Shown piece by piece: positions 43,876 through 52,901 of a stretch of DNA of 64,000 bases. The notes under the pieces were generated by a model. That model saw nothing but the letters and a program-made list of their open reading frames with translations. It did no database searches and had not been told where the DNA came from. Each line of letters starts with the position of its first letter. The first letter of the stretch is position 1. Source of the DNA: Clostridia bacterium (GTDB lineage Bacteria > Bacillota > Clostridia > Oscillospirales > Acutalibacteraceae); the NCBI GenBank assembly GCA_017436255.1, contig JAFSDK010000012.1, positions 1-64,000 of the forward strand, written 5' to 3'. Both the position numbers and the translations under genes were made by a program.

Positions 43876-44079
43876 CTATTCATCAATAAATTCCATTATA
43901 TCTTCAACACGGCAGTCAAGCGCTTTGCAAATGGCGGCAAGCGTTGAAAACCGTATTGCTTTAGCCTTATTATTTTTAAGTATAGAAAGATTTGCAAGGG
44001 TTATGCCTACCTTTTCGGATAACTCGTTTAATGAAATCTTTCTTTTTGCCATCATTACGTCAAGATTTATTACTATCAT
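43876..44079 (-). CDS. YozG-like XRE transcriptional regulator
   Basis: 67 aa, almost all a helix-turn-helix domain: MMAKRKISLNELSEKVGITLANLSILKNNKAKAIRFSTLAAICKALDCRVEDI. This form, with the LDVMMAKRK start and the AKAIRFSTL helix, is the one usually encoded beside DUF2975 genes. It lies ten bases after that gene and 11 bases before the DUF4173 gene. It probably represses this small membrane-protein operon. GGCGG lies shortly before the ATG. Confidence 0.88.
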   Translation of the reverse strand: MIVINLDVMMAKRKISLNELSEKVGITLANLSILKNNKAKAIRFSTLAAICKALDCRVEDIMEFIDE

Positions 44080-44089
44080 ATTCTACCGC

Positions 44090-44563
44090 CTACACCGTTA
44101 AGTCATTTTCTTGTTTGATTTCGGTTGCCTGCTCTATAACGTTTTTAACCACCCTTATACAAATGCCTAGGAAAAGTGCGGCAAAGGCGACGATGAATGA
44201 TATATAAAAATACAGGCCAATAACTGCAAATACTAATCCGAGAATAATACAGCACCAGGATACTCCTCTAATAAGTGCTACGCTTTTTTTAGTAAACACC
44301 TCGCCCGATTTCACTCGAATTAAAAGGAAAAAAAGTAATATATCAGCCACTACAACGTCGGCTAACACAACGTAAGACAAAGAGTGAATAACCATACGGT
44401 TTTGTGGCGTTATATATTCATATCCGTTTACGATATATTTTGCATCAATAAGTGCGTTGGTTGCCTGTGGTAAAAAGAATACACCTATAAGACAACCTGA
44501 CAAAAATAATACCGAAAGTATAGTGGATATGACGATAGATGCCTTGCTGGGTATTTTTAACAT
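44090..44563 (-). CDS. DUF2975 family membrane protein
   Basis: 157 aa with four membrane segments; the LIRVKSGEVFTKKSVALIRGVSWCCI segment between helices two and three matches the DUF2975 pattern. ATG at 44563 (MLKIPSKASIV) follows TGGAGG, so a longer frame upstream is rejected. It is first in the DUF2975-XRE-DUF4173 operon. The family's activity is not established; the fixed pairing with a YozG-like regulator suggests a sensor or target relationship. Confidence 0.82.
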   Translation of the reverse strand: MLKIPSKASIVISTILSVLFLSGCLIGVFFLPQATNALIDAKYIVNGYEYITPQNRMVIHSLSYVVLADVVVADILLFFLLIRVKSGEVFTKKSVALIRGVSWCCIILGLVFAVIGLYFYISFIVAFAALFLGICIRVVKNVIEQATEIKQENDLTV

Positions 44564-44760
44564 AATAGAACCTCCAGAAAATGAGAAAATTTTTTTACTC
44601 AATCGCAAAATAAAACGCAATACCTTAATGATGGGTAAGTATGGTATATATAAATACCCCGACATTACCGATAACGTTGTGTGCTTTACAAGTTATTGAA
44701 AAATTAATAAATTAATGTTATACTTTATTTAATAAATCGCAAATGAAAGGCGGTTACTTT

Positions 44761-45465
44761 ATGAAAAAATCAATCAAAATCATAGGAATATGTTGTTTAG
44801 CAATTTTAATTGGTATTGGCGTATATGTAACTTTGCCATCAAAAACTCTTGATTTCCGCGGCACTATTACTGAAATTGAGACTGATGATAATGACACCAT
44901 TTTTTATATATCCACAGCAGAAACAACCTATACAGTAGTGGCAAATAACAAAACGAAGGTTTCATACTGCCATAAAGACGACCCTGATATTTATTTGGGA
45001 GACTTAAAGGTCGGCGATAATATTGAAGGAAATTATCGTTGGTTATCAAAAAACAATGTTGCAAAGTTTATCACTGTAGAATATCATTCTCAGAATGATA
45101 ACAAACTCTTTGATATCACTACAGAACCCTACTCCTCTGAAGCTTTAAAATTTGTTACCGAAAAGGAAACTTACTCTATAGAGGATAAGGTGATTAAATA
45201 CTCCATAACAAACACATCTGATTTTGAACAATGCATTGCAGGTGATGATGACTGTTTCTCACTTCACAAACTGGTTGAAGGCAAGTGGAAAAGGGTTGGA
45301 ACAAAGAAAGAACATTACTGGAATGAACTCGGACTAATCTTGAATCCAAACCAAACGGAACAACGAGAAATAGACTTGGAAGAATACTTTAATTTACCAT
45401 TAGAAAAAGGCACATATAGAATTGTTGTAGAAAACCTCACTTCAAACACCTTTGAAATTTCTTAA
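44761..45465 (+). CDS. Exported protein with Ig-like C-terminal domain
   Basis: 234 aa. An N-terminal membrane anchor or signal (residues about 6-24, IIGICCLAILIGIGVYVTL) may be a lipoprotein-like or uncleaved signal. Residues about 30-110 form a small beta domain (FRGTITEIETDDNDTIFYIS), and residues 120-234 resemble a bacterial immunoglobulin-like domain (ETYSIEDKVIKYSITNTS...LEKGTYRIVVENL). ATG at 44761 follows AAAGGCGG. Ligand unknown. It is transcribed alone, divergent from the DUF2975 operon. Confidence 0.72.
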   Translation: MKKSIKIIGICCLAILIGIGVYVTLPSKTLDFRGTITEIETDDNDTIFYISTAETTYTVVANNKTKVSYCHKDDPDIYLGDLKVGDNIEGNYRWLSKNNVAKFITVEYHSQNDNKLFDITTEPYSSEALKFVTEKETYSIEDKVIKYSITNTSDFEQCIAGDDDCFSLHKLVEGKWKRVGTKKEHYWNELGLILNPNQTEQREIDLEEYFNLPLEKGTYRIVVENLTSNTFEIS

Positions 45466-45565
45466 TTAATTTTGATGCATTCTTATTCTGTAACCTCATA
45501 ATACACTATATATTTTCGTTTGTCAATATAAATTTATCGTTTTTCGATAAATTTATTATAAAAAC

Positions 45566-45589
45566 AAAGCCTCGTCTGTGCGAGGCTTT
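45566..45589. terminator. Bidirectional terminator
   Basis: AAAGCCTCG pairs with CGAGGCTTT, with A/T runs outside, between convergent genes. Confidence 0.85.
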
Positions 45590-45591
45590 AT

Positions 45592-45915
45592 TTATTTTCT
45601 ATAATATGAATAATATGCCGTTATTACGTCATACTCACCCGTAATGGTATTATTACCCTCAACCGTTACGCCGTCACCCGACATAAGCAGATAATATTTT
45701 GAATCGTTTACGGCGCAATTAAATACATCCTTTTCGCCGCAAATAACCCGTATCTGCTCATCAATTACGGCAATTCTGCCGCTTTTACCAACAATATCGT
45801 AATTTACGCTGCCATCAGGTAACTCCACCCTTTTAGTTACGTACTTTACCTGTCTGCCATCAAATTTGCTTAGTAATTCAGTATTCTTTTTTTCTTTTTT
45901 AAAAAAGCCAAACAT
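45592..45915 (-). CDS. Hypothetical protein, 107 aa
   Basis: I do not recognise the family. The protein begins with a lysine-rich amphipathic stretch (MFGFFKKEKK) and is then a beta-rich domain (KYVTKRVELPDGSVNYDIVGKSGRIAVID). Its ATG overlaps the stop codon of the WYL gene (TAATG), so translation is coupled. It is last in the comEC-holA-RNase M5-WYL-hyp operon. No membrane segments or catalytic motifs are evident. Confidence 0.7.
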   Translation of the reverse strand: MFGFFKKEKKNTELLSKFDGRQVKYVTKRVELPDGSVNYDIVGKSGRIAVIDEQIRVICGEKDVFNCAVNDSKYYLLMSGDGVTVEGNNTITGEYDVITAYYSYYRK

Positions 45916-46916
45916 TATTTATAAAGCTCCTTTAAATCGGTAATTCTTTTTATAACCATTTGACGAAGTTCGGGTGGTGACACAACCTCAATATCCTTGC
46001 CAAACTGTAAAATCCAACTGATAAGACCTTCGCTAACCAAGGCGTTGGTCGAAAAACTGAAGTTTTGTTCGGTTACCTTATAAACGAAAATATCTTCAGA
46101 AAACTGGTCTACTATCTGGTCAAGAATATTCCTTGAGCAGGTAAACTCAACCTTTTTTAGTTCACCGCCATACATATTAAAGGTTTTGGCAATATAATCT
46201 GCACTATCAAAAAACTCGGTATACTCTGAAACCTCACTAAAATGTCTTACAGGCTCTTTATCGAGAATCTCAACCGAGCGTATTTTATCAAGGCGCAGAT
46301 GTATAAGATTATTATACTTTTCAATATTACCTACAAGATAATACCTGTCATTTTGCCAAATAAGAGCATAGGGGCTAACCGTAAACACCTTATCATTTGC
46401 TAAAATTTTGCGGTCATCGGTGAGTTTGCGTTGTGAATATTTAAATGCCACCTTAACGCCATTCTCAATAGCCTTATTGATTTTATCAATACTATAATAT
46501 ATCTCTTCATTTTTAAACTTGTGACGTGTATCGATATATATACGCTTTTCTCTTTTCTTTACCTGCTCGTTACTTAGCATTGAGTCAAGTTTTGAAATAA
46601 GTTCTCGCGTCTTTTTTGAGGTAATAAACTCGGCAGAGCGTACCGCATCACACAAAAGGTAAATTTCAGGCAATTCAAAATGGCGCGAAGCCATAAAGTA
46701 GCCCCTGCGCGGCACCGTAGCCTTAACAATATCATAGCCAAAATCAATAAGCACGTCTATATCGTTATATATTGCCTTTCTCTCGGCGGAAATACCATAT
46801 GCATCTAGCTTTTCACATATTTCGGTTGCATTTATGGGATGGTCCTCGTCACTATGCTTTTGCAAAATTTCAATGATATAAAGAAGTTTTAACTTTTGTG
46901 TTGTTCTTGCTTCCAT
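45915..46916 (-). CDS. WYL domain transcriptional regulator
   Basis: 333 aa. The N-terminal winged helix (residues about 1-65, LYIIEILQKHSDEDHPINATEICEKL...RKAIYNDID) is the DeoR-like HTH of the YafY type. The WYL domain is in the centre (ISPYALIWQNDRYYLVGN region), and a WCX tail includes ELRQMVIKRI. WYL proteins bind nucleic acid or nucleotide-like ligands and often control DNA-damage or defence genes. Its start overlaps the RNase M5-like gene by 28 bases, indicating tight coupling. Confidence 0.9.
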   Translation of the reverse strand: MEARTTQKLKLLYIIEILQKHSDEDHPINATEICEKLDAYGISAERKAIYNDIDVLIDFGYDIVKATVPRRGYFMASRHFELPEIYLLCDAVRSAEFITSKKTRELISKLDSMLSNEQVKKREKRIYIDTRHKFKNEEIYYSIDKINKAIENGVKVAFKYSQRKLTDDRKILANDKVFTVSPYALIWQNDRYYLVGNIEKYNNLIHLRLDKIRSVEILDKEPVRHFSEVSEYTEFFDSADYIAKTFNMYGGELKKVEFTCSRNILDQIVDQFSEDIFVYKVTEQNFSFSTNALVSEGLISWILQFGKDIEVVSPPELRQMVIKRITDLKELYK

Positions 46917-47500
46917 TCTTCCACCACCGTCAGAAATTTTTCATACCCGTAAAGTGCATTTATTAAATCTAAAAAAGAATTTGTAGGCATATTAATTGGT
47001 AAATCAAGTTTTTTAAGAAGTTCACATCTGTTTTGCGATGCATCTGTAGTACCGCTAAGTCCCCAAAAATACAAATCGCTCTTTTGCACCTTGCGAATTT
47101 TTTCGTAAGATACCGTACCCGTAACACCCGCTTTTTTTAGTGCCGCTAGAATTATCTCATCATCGGTACCCTCAACGCCCAACAAACCTTCGGCGCTGCT
47201 ATGCGCCTTGCGTTTTTCTTTACCAACAATCTGCGGCAAATACACGTTAATTATTTTGTCCGAATCTATCATTCCCTTAAGATGTGAACGTATAAGCATA
47301 CCCGCGCTATCGCTATCGGTCAAAATAATGATACCCTTTTGGTTAGCCAACTGCCTTATTAGTTGCAGTTTCTCTTTATCCTTAAAAATGCGAAAACCGT
47401 TTGTTGAAATAATAAGAGCATCTATTAGGTTTTCAAGTTTTATCTTATCGTACTTGCCCTCAACAATTACGGCTCTATCAAGCGTTATCAAGTTTTTCAC
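46889..47500 (-). CDS. rnmV: Ribonuclease M5-like Toprim protein
   Basis: 203 aa. A Toprim domain occupies residues about 8-115 with the metal-binding glutamate in VEGKYD and the DxD pair in TDSDSAG. The C-terminal 80 residues match the DUF4093 tail of RNase M5, which matures 5S rRNA. The start is not certain: GTG at 47500 overlaps the holA end by 23 bases, and a TTG three codons later has better spacing from AAAGG. Lies between holA and the WYL gene. The RNase M5 assignment is good but not exclusive. Confidence 0.78.
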   Translation of the reverse strand: MKNLITLDRAVIVEGKYDKIKLENLIDALIISTNGFRIFKDKEKLQLIRQLANQKGIIILTDSDSAGMLIRSHLKGMIDSDKIINVYLPQIVGKEKRKAHSSAEGLLGVEGTDDEIILAALKKAGVTGTVSYEKIRKVQKSDLYFWGLSGTTDASQNRCELLKKLDLPINMPTNSFLDLINALYGYEKFLTVVEEWKQEQHKS

Positions 47501-48536
47501 CCTTTGAAAGAATATATATAAGTTTTACAATTAATTCTTCAAGAATTATACGCTCATTTGAAGCAAAACTTTTAAATGCCGAATCGGCCGCGACTATCTC
47601 GTCAAAACATAATTTTAATTTCTTTTTGTCGGTCTTTCTCGCATAATCCTCAGCTTTTTTTAGCACGAACTCTCGGTTGCCGTACCCAAAATATTTAGCA
47701 ATGTCGGTAATTTTAAGTCCTGCTTCGGTTGCCGCACTAACACGGTAAATATCTATAAACACAGTAAATATGCTATGTAAAATAATGCTGGGCTCGGTAC
47801 GGTTATAAAATAGCTCATCAAGTAACACCATTGACTTATCAATATTTTTACCAAATATTTCGCGCGCCAAATCATAAATAGATGCCTCTATCGATTTAAC
47901 CGAAACGTAATCAATATGTTTTTTGCTAATACTGCCGTGCCCTACATATGCACAAAGTTTTTCAAGTTCGTTTCTTAAAACGTTTATGTCTTCGCCACAG
48001 TTTTGAATTAAGTAATCTGCAGCACCGCTTTCAAAACTTGTCCCACGCTTGGCAGCACCGTCGAGCAGCATTTTTCTGAGGTCTGACACCTGGCGATGAT
48101 TTAACTGTACCGCCATGCCGCCACCCTTTTCAGTTGCTGCAGCAAGTTTTTTCGCCTTGTCGTTTCGCTTAAAGTCAAACTCTAAATTATTGCACCAGAA
48201 TATAAATACCGTGGTATCAACAGGGTTTGATAGAAGTTCCATAAGCTTATCAAAATCAGATTTCGAGGCATGTTCAAAATCATAATCGCAAAGTACGACG
48301 CACTTTTTATCTGCCATCATTGGAAATTCCTCTTTGGCATCATAAACCTCTTGAAGTGATGCGCTGTCATCAAATTTAAGAAAATTAAAAACGTCCTCGC
48401 GGTCAACCGTTTTATCTACAATGCGGTCAACGTACATTTTCTTTAAATAGGCATCATCGCCAAAAATAAAATAAGTGTTTAATAAATTTCCGCTTTTAAT
48501 GCTGTTTGCCAACATCTGTTCAAAACATACTGCCAT
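47478..48536 (-). CDS. holA: DNA polymerase III subunit delta
   Basis: 352 aa, the usual size. HolA-type features include the N-terminal NTYFIFGDDAYLKKMYVDRIVDK, the CVVLCDYDF strand, and the FESGAADYLIQNCGEDINVLRNELEKL helical region of AAA+ domain III. It is the clamp-loader delta subunit, which opens the beta clamp. It follows comEC by three bases, a common holA-comEC linkage in Bacillota. Confidence 0.9.
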   Translation of the reverse strand: MAVCFEQMLANSIKSGNLLNTYFIFGDDAYLKKMYVDRIVDKTVDREDVFNFLKFDDSASLQEVYDAKEEFPMMADKKCVVLCDYDFEHASKSDFDKLMELLSNPVDTTVFIFWCNNLEFDFKRNDKAKKLAAATEKGGGMAVQLNHRQVSDLRKMLLDGAAKRGTSFESGAADYLIQNCGEDINVLRNELEKLCAYVGHGSISKKHIDYVSVKSIEASIYDLAREIFGKNIDKSMVLLDELFYNRTEPSIILHSIFTVFIDIYRVSAATEAGLKITDIAKYFGYGNREFVLKKAEDYARKTDKKKLKLCFDEIVAADSAFKSFASNERIILEELIVKLIYILSKGEKLDNA

Positions 48537-48539
48537 TTA

Positions 48540-49991
48540 TTAAACACTCCTTTTCTTTCTATTTATAATATTAGTATATTTTAATATAAGAAAAATTGCA
48601 ATAACTAAAATATACACTGCCGATATAACCCAAATATTACACGGAACACTTGCAAATGGTAGGTTACCAAAAAATCTTATCACCGCAACAATATAAACCG
48701 AAATCATCTCAGCACCATTAAACAACATATGTACCAAGAAATTACTTCCGCTAATAAGCCCAAACACAATTGCTATTACGGTAAATATAAGCAATACCGA
48801 TACTGCAGAAGAAATGAAAATATTGGTGAAAATTGAAACCAACGATATTCCGCCGAAATAATAAACGCTTATCGGCAGCGTTGTAATAAGTGCCGAAAGT
48901 GTTACCGACGACGTCTTTAACACCGCATTAAGCACTCTGTTTTTAATATATTTATCTATATGTTCTTCGATTATCGGCAAAATTACAATAATGCCAAATG
49001 TTGCCGATGCCGATAGTAAAAATCCAATATTCCAAATTAAAAAAGGATTAAAAATAAGCATTAAGGTTACGGCTATTGACAAGGAATTAAGTCCGTCGCG
49101 CTTTCTAAGAAAAATACGTGACAACAAAAACGTTCCATACATAACTCCGGCTCGCAGCACCGATGGTGTGAAACCGCATAGCGCCATAAAAAAGACCATA
49201 AACAAAATGGTTAATATTGCCGATAACTGCCTATTAAACCTAACCTTATTAAGAAGTTTATGTATGCTTCCGCAAATAATCGCCATGTGCAGACCCGAAA
49301 CTACAATTACGTGACTGACACCGCTTCTTTTAACGGCTTTATACAAATCATTATCAATATAACTACTGTCGCCTACCGTCAATGCCGCACTAAATGAGGC
49401 GTGAGTATACGACATATTTGAAAACAAAATATTATTTACCTTAGCCTTAAAATTTGCAAGGTGACGGTAAACGTTTGCGCCATACTCTTTATTAACTATT
49501 TCTCTAATATAACCCGACGCAAATATGCCTTCAGAGTAGTTTGACTTTTTATATTGCGAATCTTCTATGCCCGAAAGTCTGATTTTTGCCGTAATTTCAT
49601 CACCAACCAAAACACCCTCTTTATAGTGCGTAAGGCATAATTTTGTATTATCTGGCAGTTTGCCTTTACTATCCGTCACGTTGAGGTCTAATAAAAAATA
49701 CTCGTCTTTTCTTACAACATCTGTAATTACAGCATTCACGGTGAAATCTTCTTTTTCTAAAACCTTTAATTTATCAATATAGTTTATCTTAATGCGTGCC
49801 GTATTTAGCAAGAAGAGGAATGCAACCGCAACTATTATTACATATTTGCGTGTACTTTTAAAAAAGCATAGTGCCGCAAGTGCAATAAAACTAAGCGTTG
49901 CAAATGTAGTAACAATGGTTGTGTTTACCTGCAAAACAAAAAGGCTTAGCAAAATACAAACCGTTGCACACAAAATCATCGGGCGTTTCAT
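48540..49991 (-). CDS. comEC: ComEC/Rec2-type competence membrane protein, short form
   Basis: 483 aa. N-terminal membrane segments and an OB-like domain (residues about 70-150) are followed by the multi-spanning Competence domain with the signature SHVIVVSGLHMAII and the late NPFLIWNIGFLLSASATFGI. The C-terminal metallo-beta-lactamase domain of full ComEC (about 750 aa) is missing, so the nuclease function is absent or provided elsewhere. The frame ends naturally with no sign of a frameshift. ATG at 49991 follows AGGAGT. The family transports single-stranded DNA inward. Confidence 0.87.
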   Translation of the reverse strand: MKRPMILCATVCILLSLFVLQVNTTIVTTFATLSFIALAALCFFKSTRKYVIIVAVAFLFLLNTARIKINYIDKLKVLEKEDFTVNAVITDVVRKDEYFLLDLNVTDSKGKLPDNTKLCLTHYKEGVLVGDEITAKIRLSGIEDSQYKKSNYSEGIFASGYIREIVNKEYGANVYRHLANFKAKVNNILFSNMSYTHASFSAALTVGDSSYIDNDLYKAVKRSGVSHVIVVSGLHMAIICGSIHKLLNKVRFNRQLSAILTILFMVFFMALCGFTPSVLRAGVMYGTFLLSRIFLRKRDGLNSLSIAVTLMLIFNPFLIWNIGFLLSASATFGIIVILPIIEEHIDKYIKNRVLNAVLKTSSVTLSALITTLPISVYYFGGISLVSIFTNIFISSAVSVLLIFTVIAIVFGLISGSNFLVHMLFNGAEMISVYIVAVIRFFGNLPFASVPCNIWVISAVYILVIAIFLILKYTNIINRKKRSV

Positions 49992-50007
49992 ATTTACTCC
50001 TAAAAAC

Positions 50008-50032
50008 AAGGTCGGGTTTTTTCCCGACCTTG
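50008..50032 (-). terminator. Terminator after the Ca2+-ATPase gene
   Basis: CAAGGTCGGG pairs with CCCGACCTTG; on the minus strand it is followed by a T run. Confidence 0.85.
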
Positions 50033-50041
50033 CTGTAGATT

Positions 50042-52648
50042 TTATATTGTTTTATGGAATATCTTTGCTATCTCCATAACGGGTAGCGGTACAAGTATCA
50101 AGCCAAGTGCTATAAGATAAAGTTTCCACTCAAGATAAACAAGACCGAATATGCTTGAAATCGGTGTAAAGAGAACTAACAACACAAGTGCGAGTGAAAC
50201 GAGTGCGGCTTTGTTAAGTTGTTTATTGCCGAAGAAACCAATTTTAAATAGCGAACGACCCGAACGCATATTAAATGCCTGAACAATCTGACAAAGTGCC
50301 AATACCATAAATGCCATGGTCTGCCCGCCCTCTTCGATACCTGTGAATTTCCAACCGATAAAGAAGGCTACGAGGGATAGTATGCCGAACATTGCACCCT
50401 GTAAAACAACTCTGAGACCCAATCCGTGTGCAAAAAGTCCTTCCTTTTTGGGCTTGGGTTTATCGTACATTATATCACTTTCAACCGGTTCCATACCAAG
50501 GGCTATTGCCGGTAGTGAGTCGGTAACAAGGTTTATCCATAGAAGTTGCATTGAAAGAAGCGGAGTCTTGTGCCACAAAAGCATAGCCACAAATACCGTA
50601 ATAACCTCACCAATATTAGTACCAAGCAGGAAGCCAACAACCTTTTTAATATTGGCGTAGATACCTCTACCCTCTTTTACTGCGTCAACTATAGTTGCAA
50701 AGTTATCGTCGGTGAGTGTCATATCTGCCGCACCCTTAGCAACGTCAGTACCCGTAATACCCATAGCACAACCGATATCGGCAGCCTTTAGCGCTGGCGC
50801 ATCGTTTACGCCGTCACCCGTCATTGAAACAACCTGGTCTTTACGTTGCCAAGCCTTAACAATACGAATTTTATTTTCGGGAGAAACACGTGCATAAACC
50901 GAAATTTTCTCAACCATACTGTCAAGTTGATCGTCATCCATATTATCAAGTTCTGCGCCCGTAATTGCCAAGTCACCATCAACCATAATGCCGAGTTCTT
51001 TAGCGATAGCCGATGCTGTTGTGATGTGGTCACCAGTAATCATAACAGGTTTAATACCTGCCTTGCGGCAAACCGCAACTGCTTCTTTAGCTTCGGGACG
51101 TGGCGGATCTATCATGCCAACAAGGCCAACAAAGGTAAGATTTGTTTCAAGTTCTTCACTTGTAGGATGAGCCGAAACTTCATCTACCTCTTTAACACCG
51201 ATTGCCAACACACGAAGCGCCGCAGAACTCATTTCTTCATTAATATCCTTGGCTTTTTCGAGATCGCCATCTACACATCTTGACATCATAACGTCAAATG
51301 CGCCCTTAACTATAACAATCTTTTTGCCGTCAATTTCATTAACGGTGGTCATAAGTTTTCTGTCAGAATCAAATGGTATTTCAGCAAGACGCGGATACTT
51401 CTCATTAAGAGCATCCTTTTCCATACCATTTTTGTAAGCACCTACAATAATTGCAGTTTCGGTTGGGTCACCGATATGCTTTTCTGCCTCACCCGAGAAA
51501 TCTACCGAGCCGTCACAACAAAGTGTGCCGAGCATAAGCAGTCTTGAAATGGGTGAAGTGTTATTTTGCCCGATATTTTCAATAACACCCGACTTAGCAT
51601 CGTAAGCCTTAATAAGTGTCATTCTGTTTTGTGTCAAGGTACCTGTTTTATCCGAACAAATTACCGATGCGCTACCTAAAGTTTCAACCGCAGGCAAACG
51701 ACGGATGATAGCATTCTTTTTAACCATACGCTGAACACCGATGGATAAAACGATGGTAACGATGGCAGGCAAACCTTCAGGAATAGCCGAAACGGCCAAA
51801 GATACTGCAGTCATAAATATGTGAATGGGGTCTAAATCATTAAGAACACCTATTACAAAGATAACGGCACAAGCAGCAAGTGCAACAATACCCAAATATT
51901 TGCCGAGTTGCGCAAGTTTTCTTTGAAGGGGAGTTTGTGTTTCCTGTTCGTTATCAAGAAGACCTGCGATTTTACCCATTTCGGTATCCATACCGGTAGC
52001 CGTAACAACGGCGGTGGCGGTACCATAGGTAACGCTACAACCCGAGAAAATCATATTACTGCGGTCGCCAAGCGGTGCCTTTTCGTCAACGCTGTCTTCA
52101 GCATCTTTCTCACTCGGTACCGATTCACCCGTAAGTGCAGATTCTTCACTTTTAAGGCTTGAACTAACAATAAGGCGTGCATCGGCAGGAATAAAGTCAC
52201 CTGCTTCAACCTTAATAACATCACCCGGAACAAGTAAAGCGGCATCTATTATTTGTTCGCGTCCGTCACGAATAACCCTTGCGTGCGGTGCCGAAAGTCC
52301 TTGCAATGCTTCAAGAGCTTTTTCAGCCTTGCTTTCTTGCATAACACCCATTACCGCATTGATAATAACAATAAGCAGAATAAGTGCAGGTTCAAAAAGT
52401 TCGCCCCAGTTTTTCTCAACACAAATTATTGTGAAAGAAACAATAGCGGCAATGATAAGTATAATTATCATTACGTCTTTAAACTGGTCTATAAAACGTT
52501 GAAAATTGGTTTTCTTTTTCTTTTCTTTAAGTTTGTTTGCACCAAATTTTTCTGTTTTCTCGGCAACCTGCGTGGCCGTTAAGCCTTGAACCTGTGTAGT
52601 ACCAAGTTCATTTAAGACATCTTCTAATGGTTTAGAATGAAATGCCAT
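50042..52648 (-). CDS. Calcium-type cation-translocating P-type ATPase
   Basis: 868 aa. The order is a cation ATPase N-terminal domain, ten membrane helices, the actuator loop with TGES, the phosphorylation motif DKTGTLTQN, and the hinge TGDGVNDAPALK. Helix four reads VSAIPEGLPAIV and helix six NLVTDSLPAIALG, both as in SERCA/PMCA-type pumps, so Ca2+ export is most likely. A C-terminal cation ATPase domain completes it. It has its own terminator and is probably monocistronic. Confidence 0.93.
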   Translation of the reverse strand: MAFHSKPLEDVLNELGTTQVQGLTATQVAEKTEKFGANKLKEKKKKTNFQRFIDQFKDVMIIILIIAAIVSFTIICVEKNWGELFEPALILLIVIINAVMGVMQESKAEKALEALQGLSAPHARVIRDGREQIIDAALLVPGDVIKVEAGDFIPADARLIVSSSLKSEESALTGESVPSEKDAEDSVDEKAPLGDRSNMIFSGCSVTYGTATAVVTATGMDTEMGKIAGLLDNEQETQTPLQRKLAQLGKYLGIVALAACAVIFVIGVLNDLDPIHIFMTAVSLAVSAIPEGLPAIVTIVLSIGVQRMVKKNAIIRRLPAVETLGSASVICSDKTGTLTQNRMTLIKAYDAKSGVIENIGQNNTSPISRLLMLGTLCCDGSVDFSGEAEKHIGDPTETAIIVGAYKNGMEKDALNEKYPRLAEIPFDSDRKLMTTVNEIDGKKIVIVKGAFDVMMSRCVDGDLEKAKDINEEMSSAALRVLAIGVKEVDEVSAHPTSEELETNLTFVGLVGMIDPPRPEAKEAVAVCRKAGIKPVMITGDHITTASAIAKELGIMVDGDLAITGAELDNMDDDQLDSMVEKISVYARVSPENKIRIVKAWQRKDQVVSMTGDGVNDAPALKAADIGCAMGITGTDVAKGAADMTLTDDNFATIVDAVKEGRGIYANIKKVVGFLLGTNIGEVITVFVAMLLWHKTPLLSMQLLWINLVTDSLPAIALGMEPVESDIMYDKPKPKKEGLFAHGLGLRVVLQGAMFGILSLVAFFIGWKFTGIEEGGQTMAFMVLALCQIVQAFNMRSGRSLFKIGFFGNKQLNKAALVSLALVLLVLFTPISSIFGLVYLEWKLYLIALGLILVPLPVMEIAKIFHKTI

Positions 52649-52743
52649 ACCAGATTCTCCTTTTTATTCAAATTAAATACATTGTATAATATTATGGCAA
52701 TTTTTTCAATAAAAAACGTAATTAAATTTATATTTTATTTTGG

Positions 52744-52772
52744 TTGACAAGTATTATTAAAAGTTGTAAAAT
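52744..52772 (+). promoter_or_regulatory. Promoter of the queuosine-transporter leader
   Basis: TTGACA at 52744-52749, 17-base spacer, TAAAAT at 52767-52772. Confidence 0.75.
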
Positions 52773-52799
52773 ACATCTTGCGTAATTTATTTGACGCAA

Positions 52800-52877
52800 G
52801 ACAGTTCGTGACCATCCTGTCTTAAAACAAAACTACGGGCAATAAAGGTATTTTTGCACCCGTATGGGTGTTTTTTT
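52800..52877 (+). promoter_or_regulatory. PreQ1-I riboswitch with transcription terminator
   Basis: Aptamer: GACAG (52800-52804) pairs with CTGTC (52817-52821). The loop begins TTCGTGACC and the tail TTAAAACAAAACTACGG follows, matching the preQ1 class I layout of one stem, a CC-containing loop, and an A-rich tail ending in GG. Expression platform: CACCC-GTAT-GGGTG plus T7 (52857-52877) is a terminator. ACGGG in the aptamer tail can instead pair with CCCGT, giving an antiterminator. PreQ1 binding would hold the tail and allow termination. The gene downstream is a queuosine-precursor transporter. Confidence 0.82.
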
Positions 52878-52901
52878 GTTTTTATTGCGAAAGGAAAAAA
52901 C

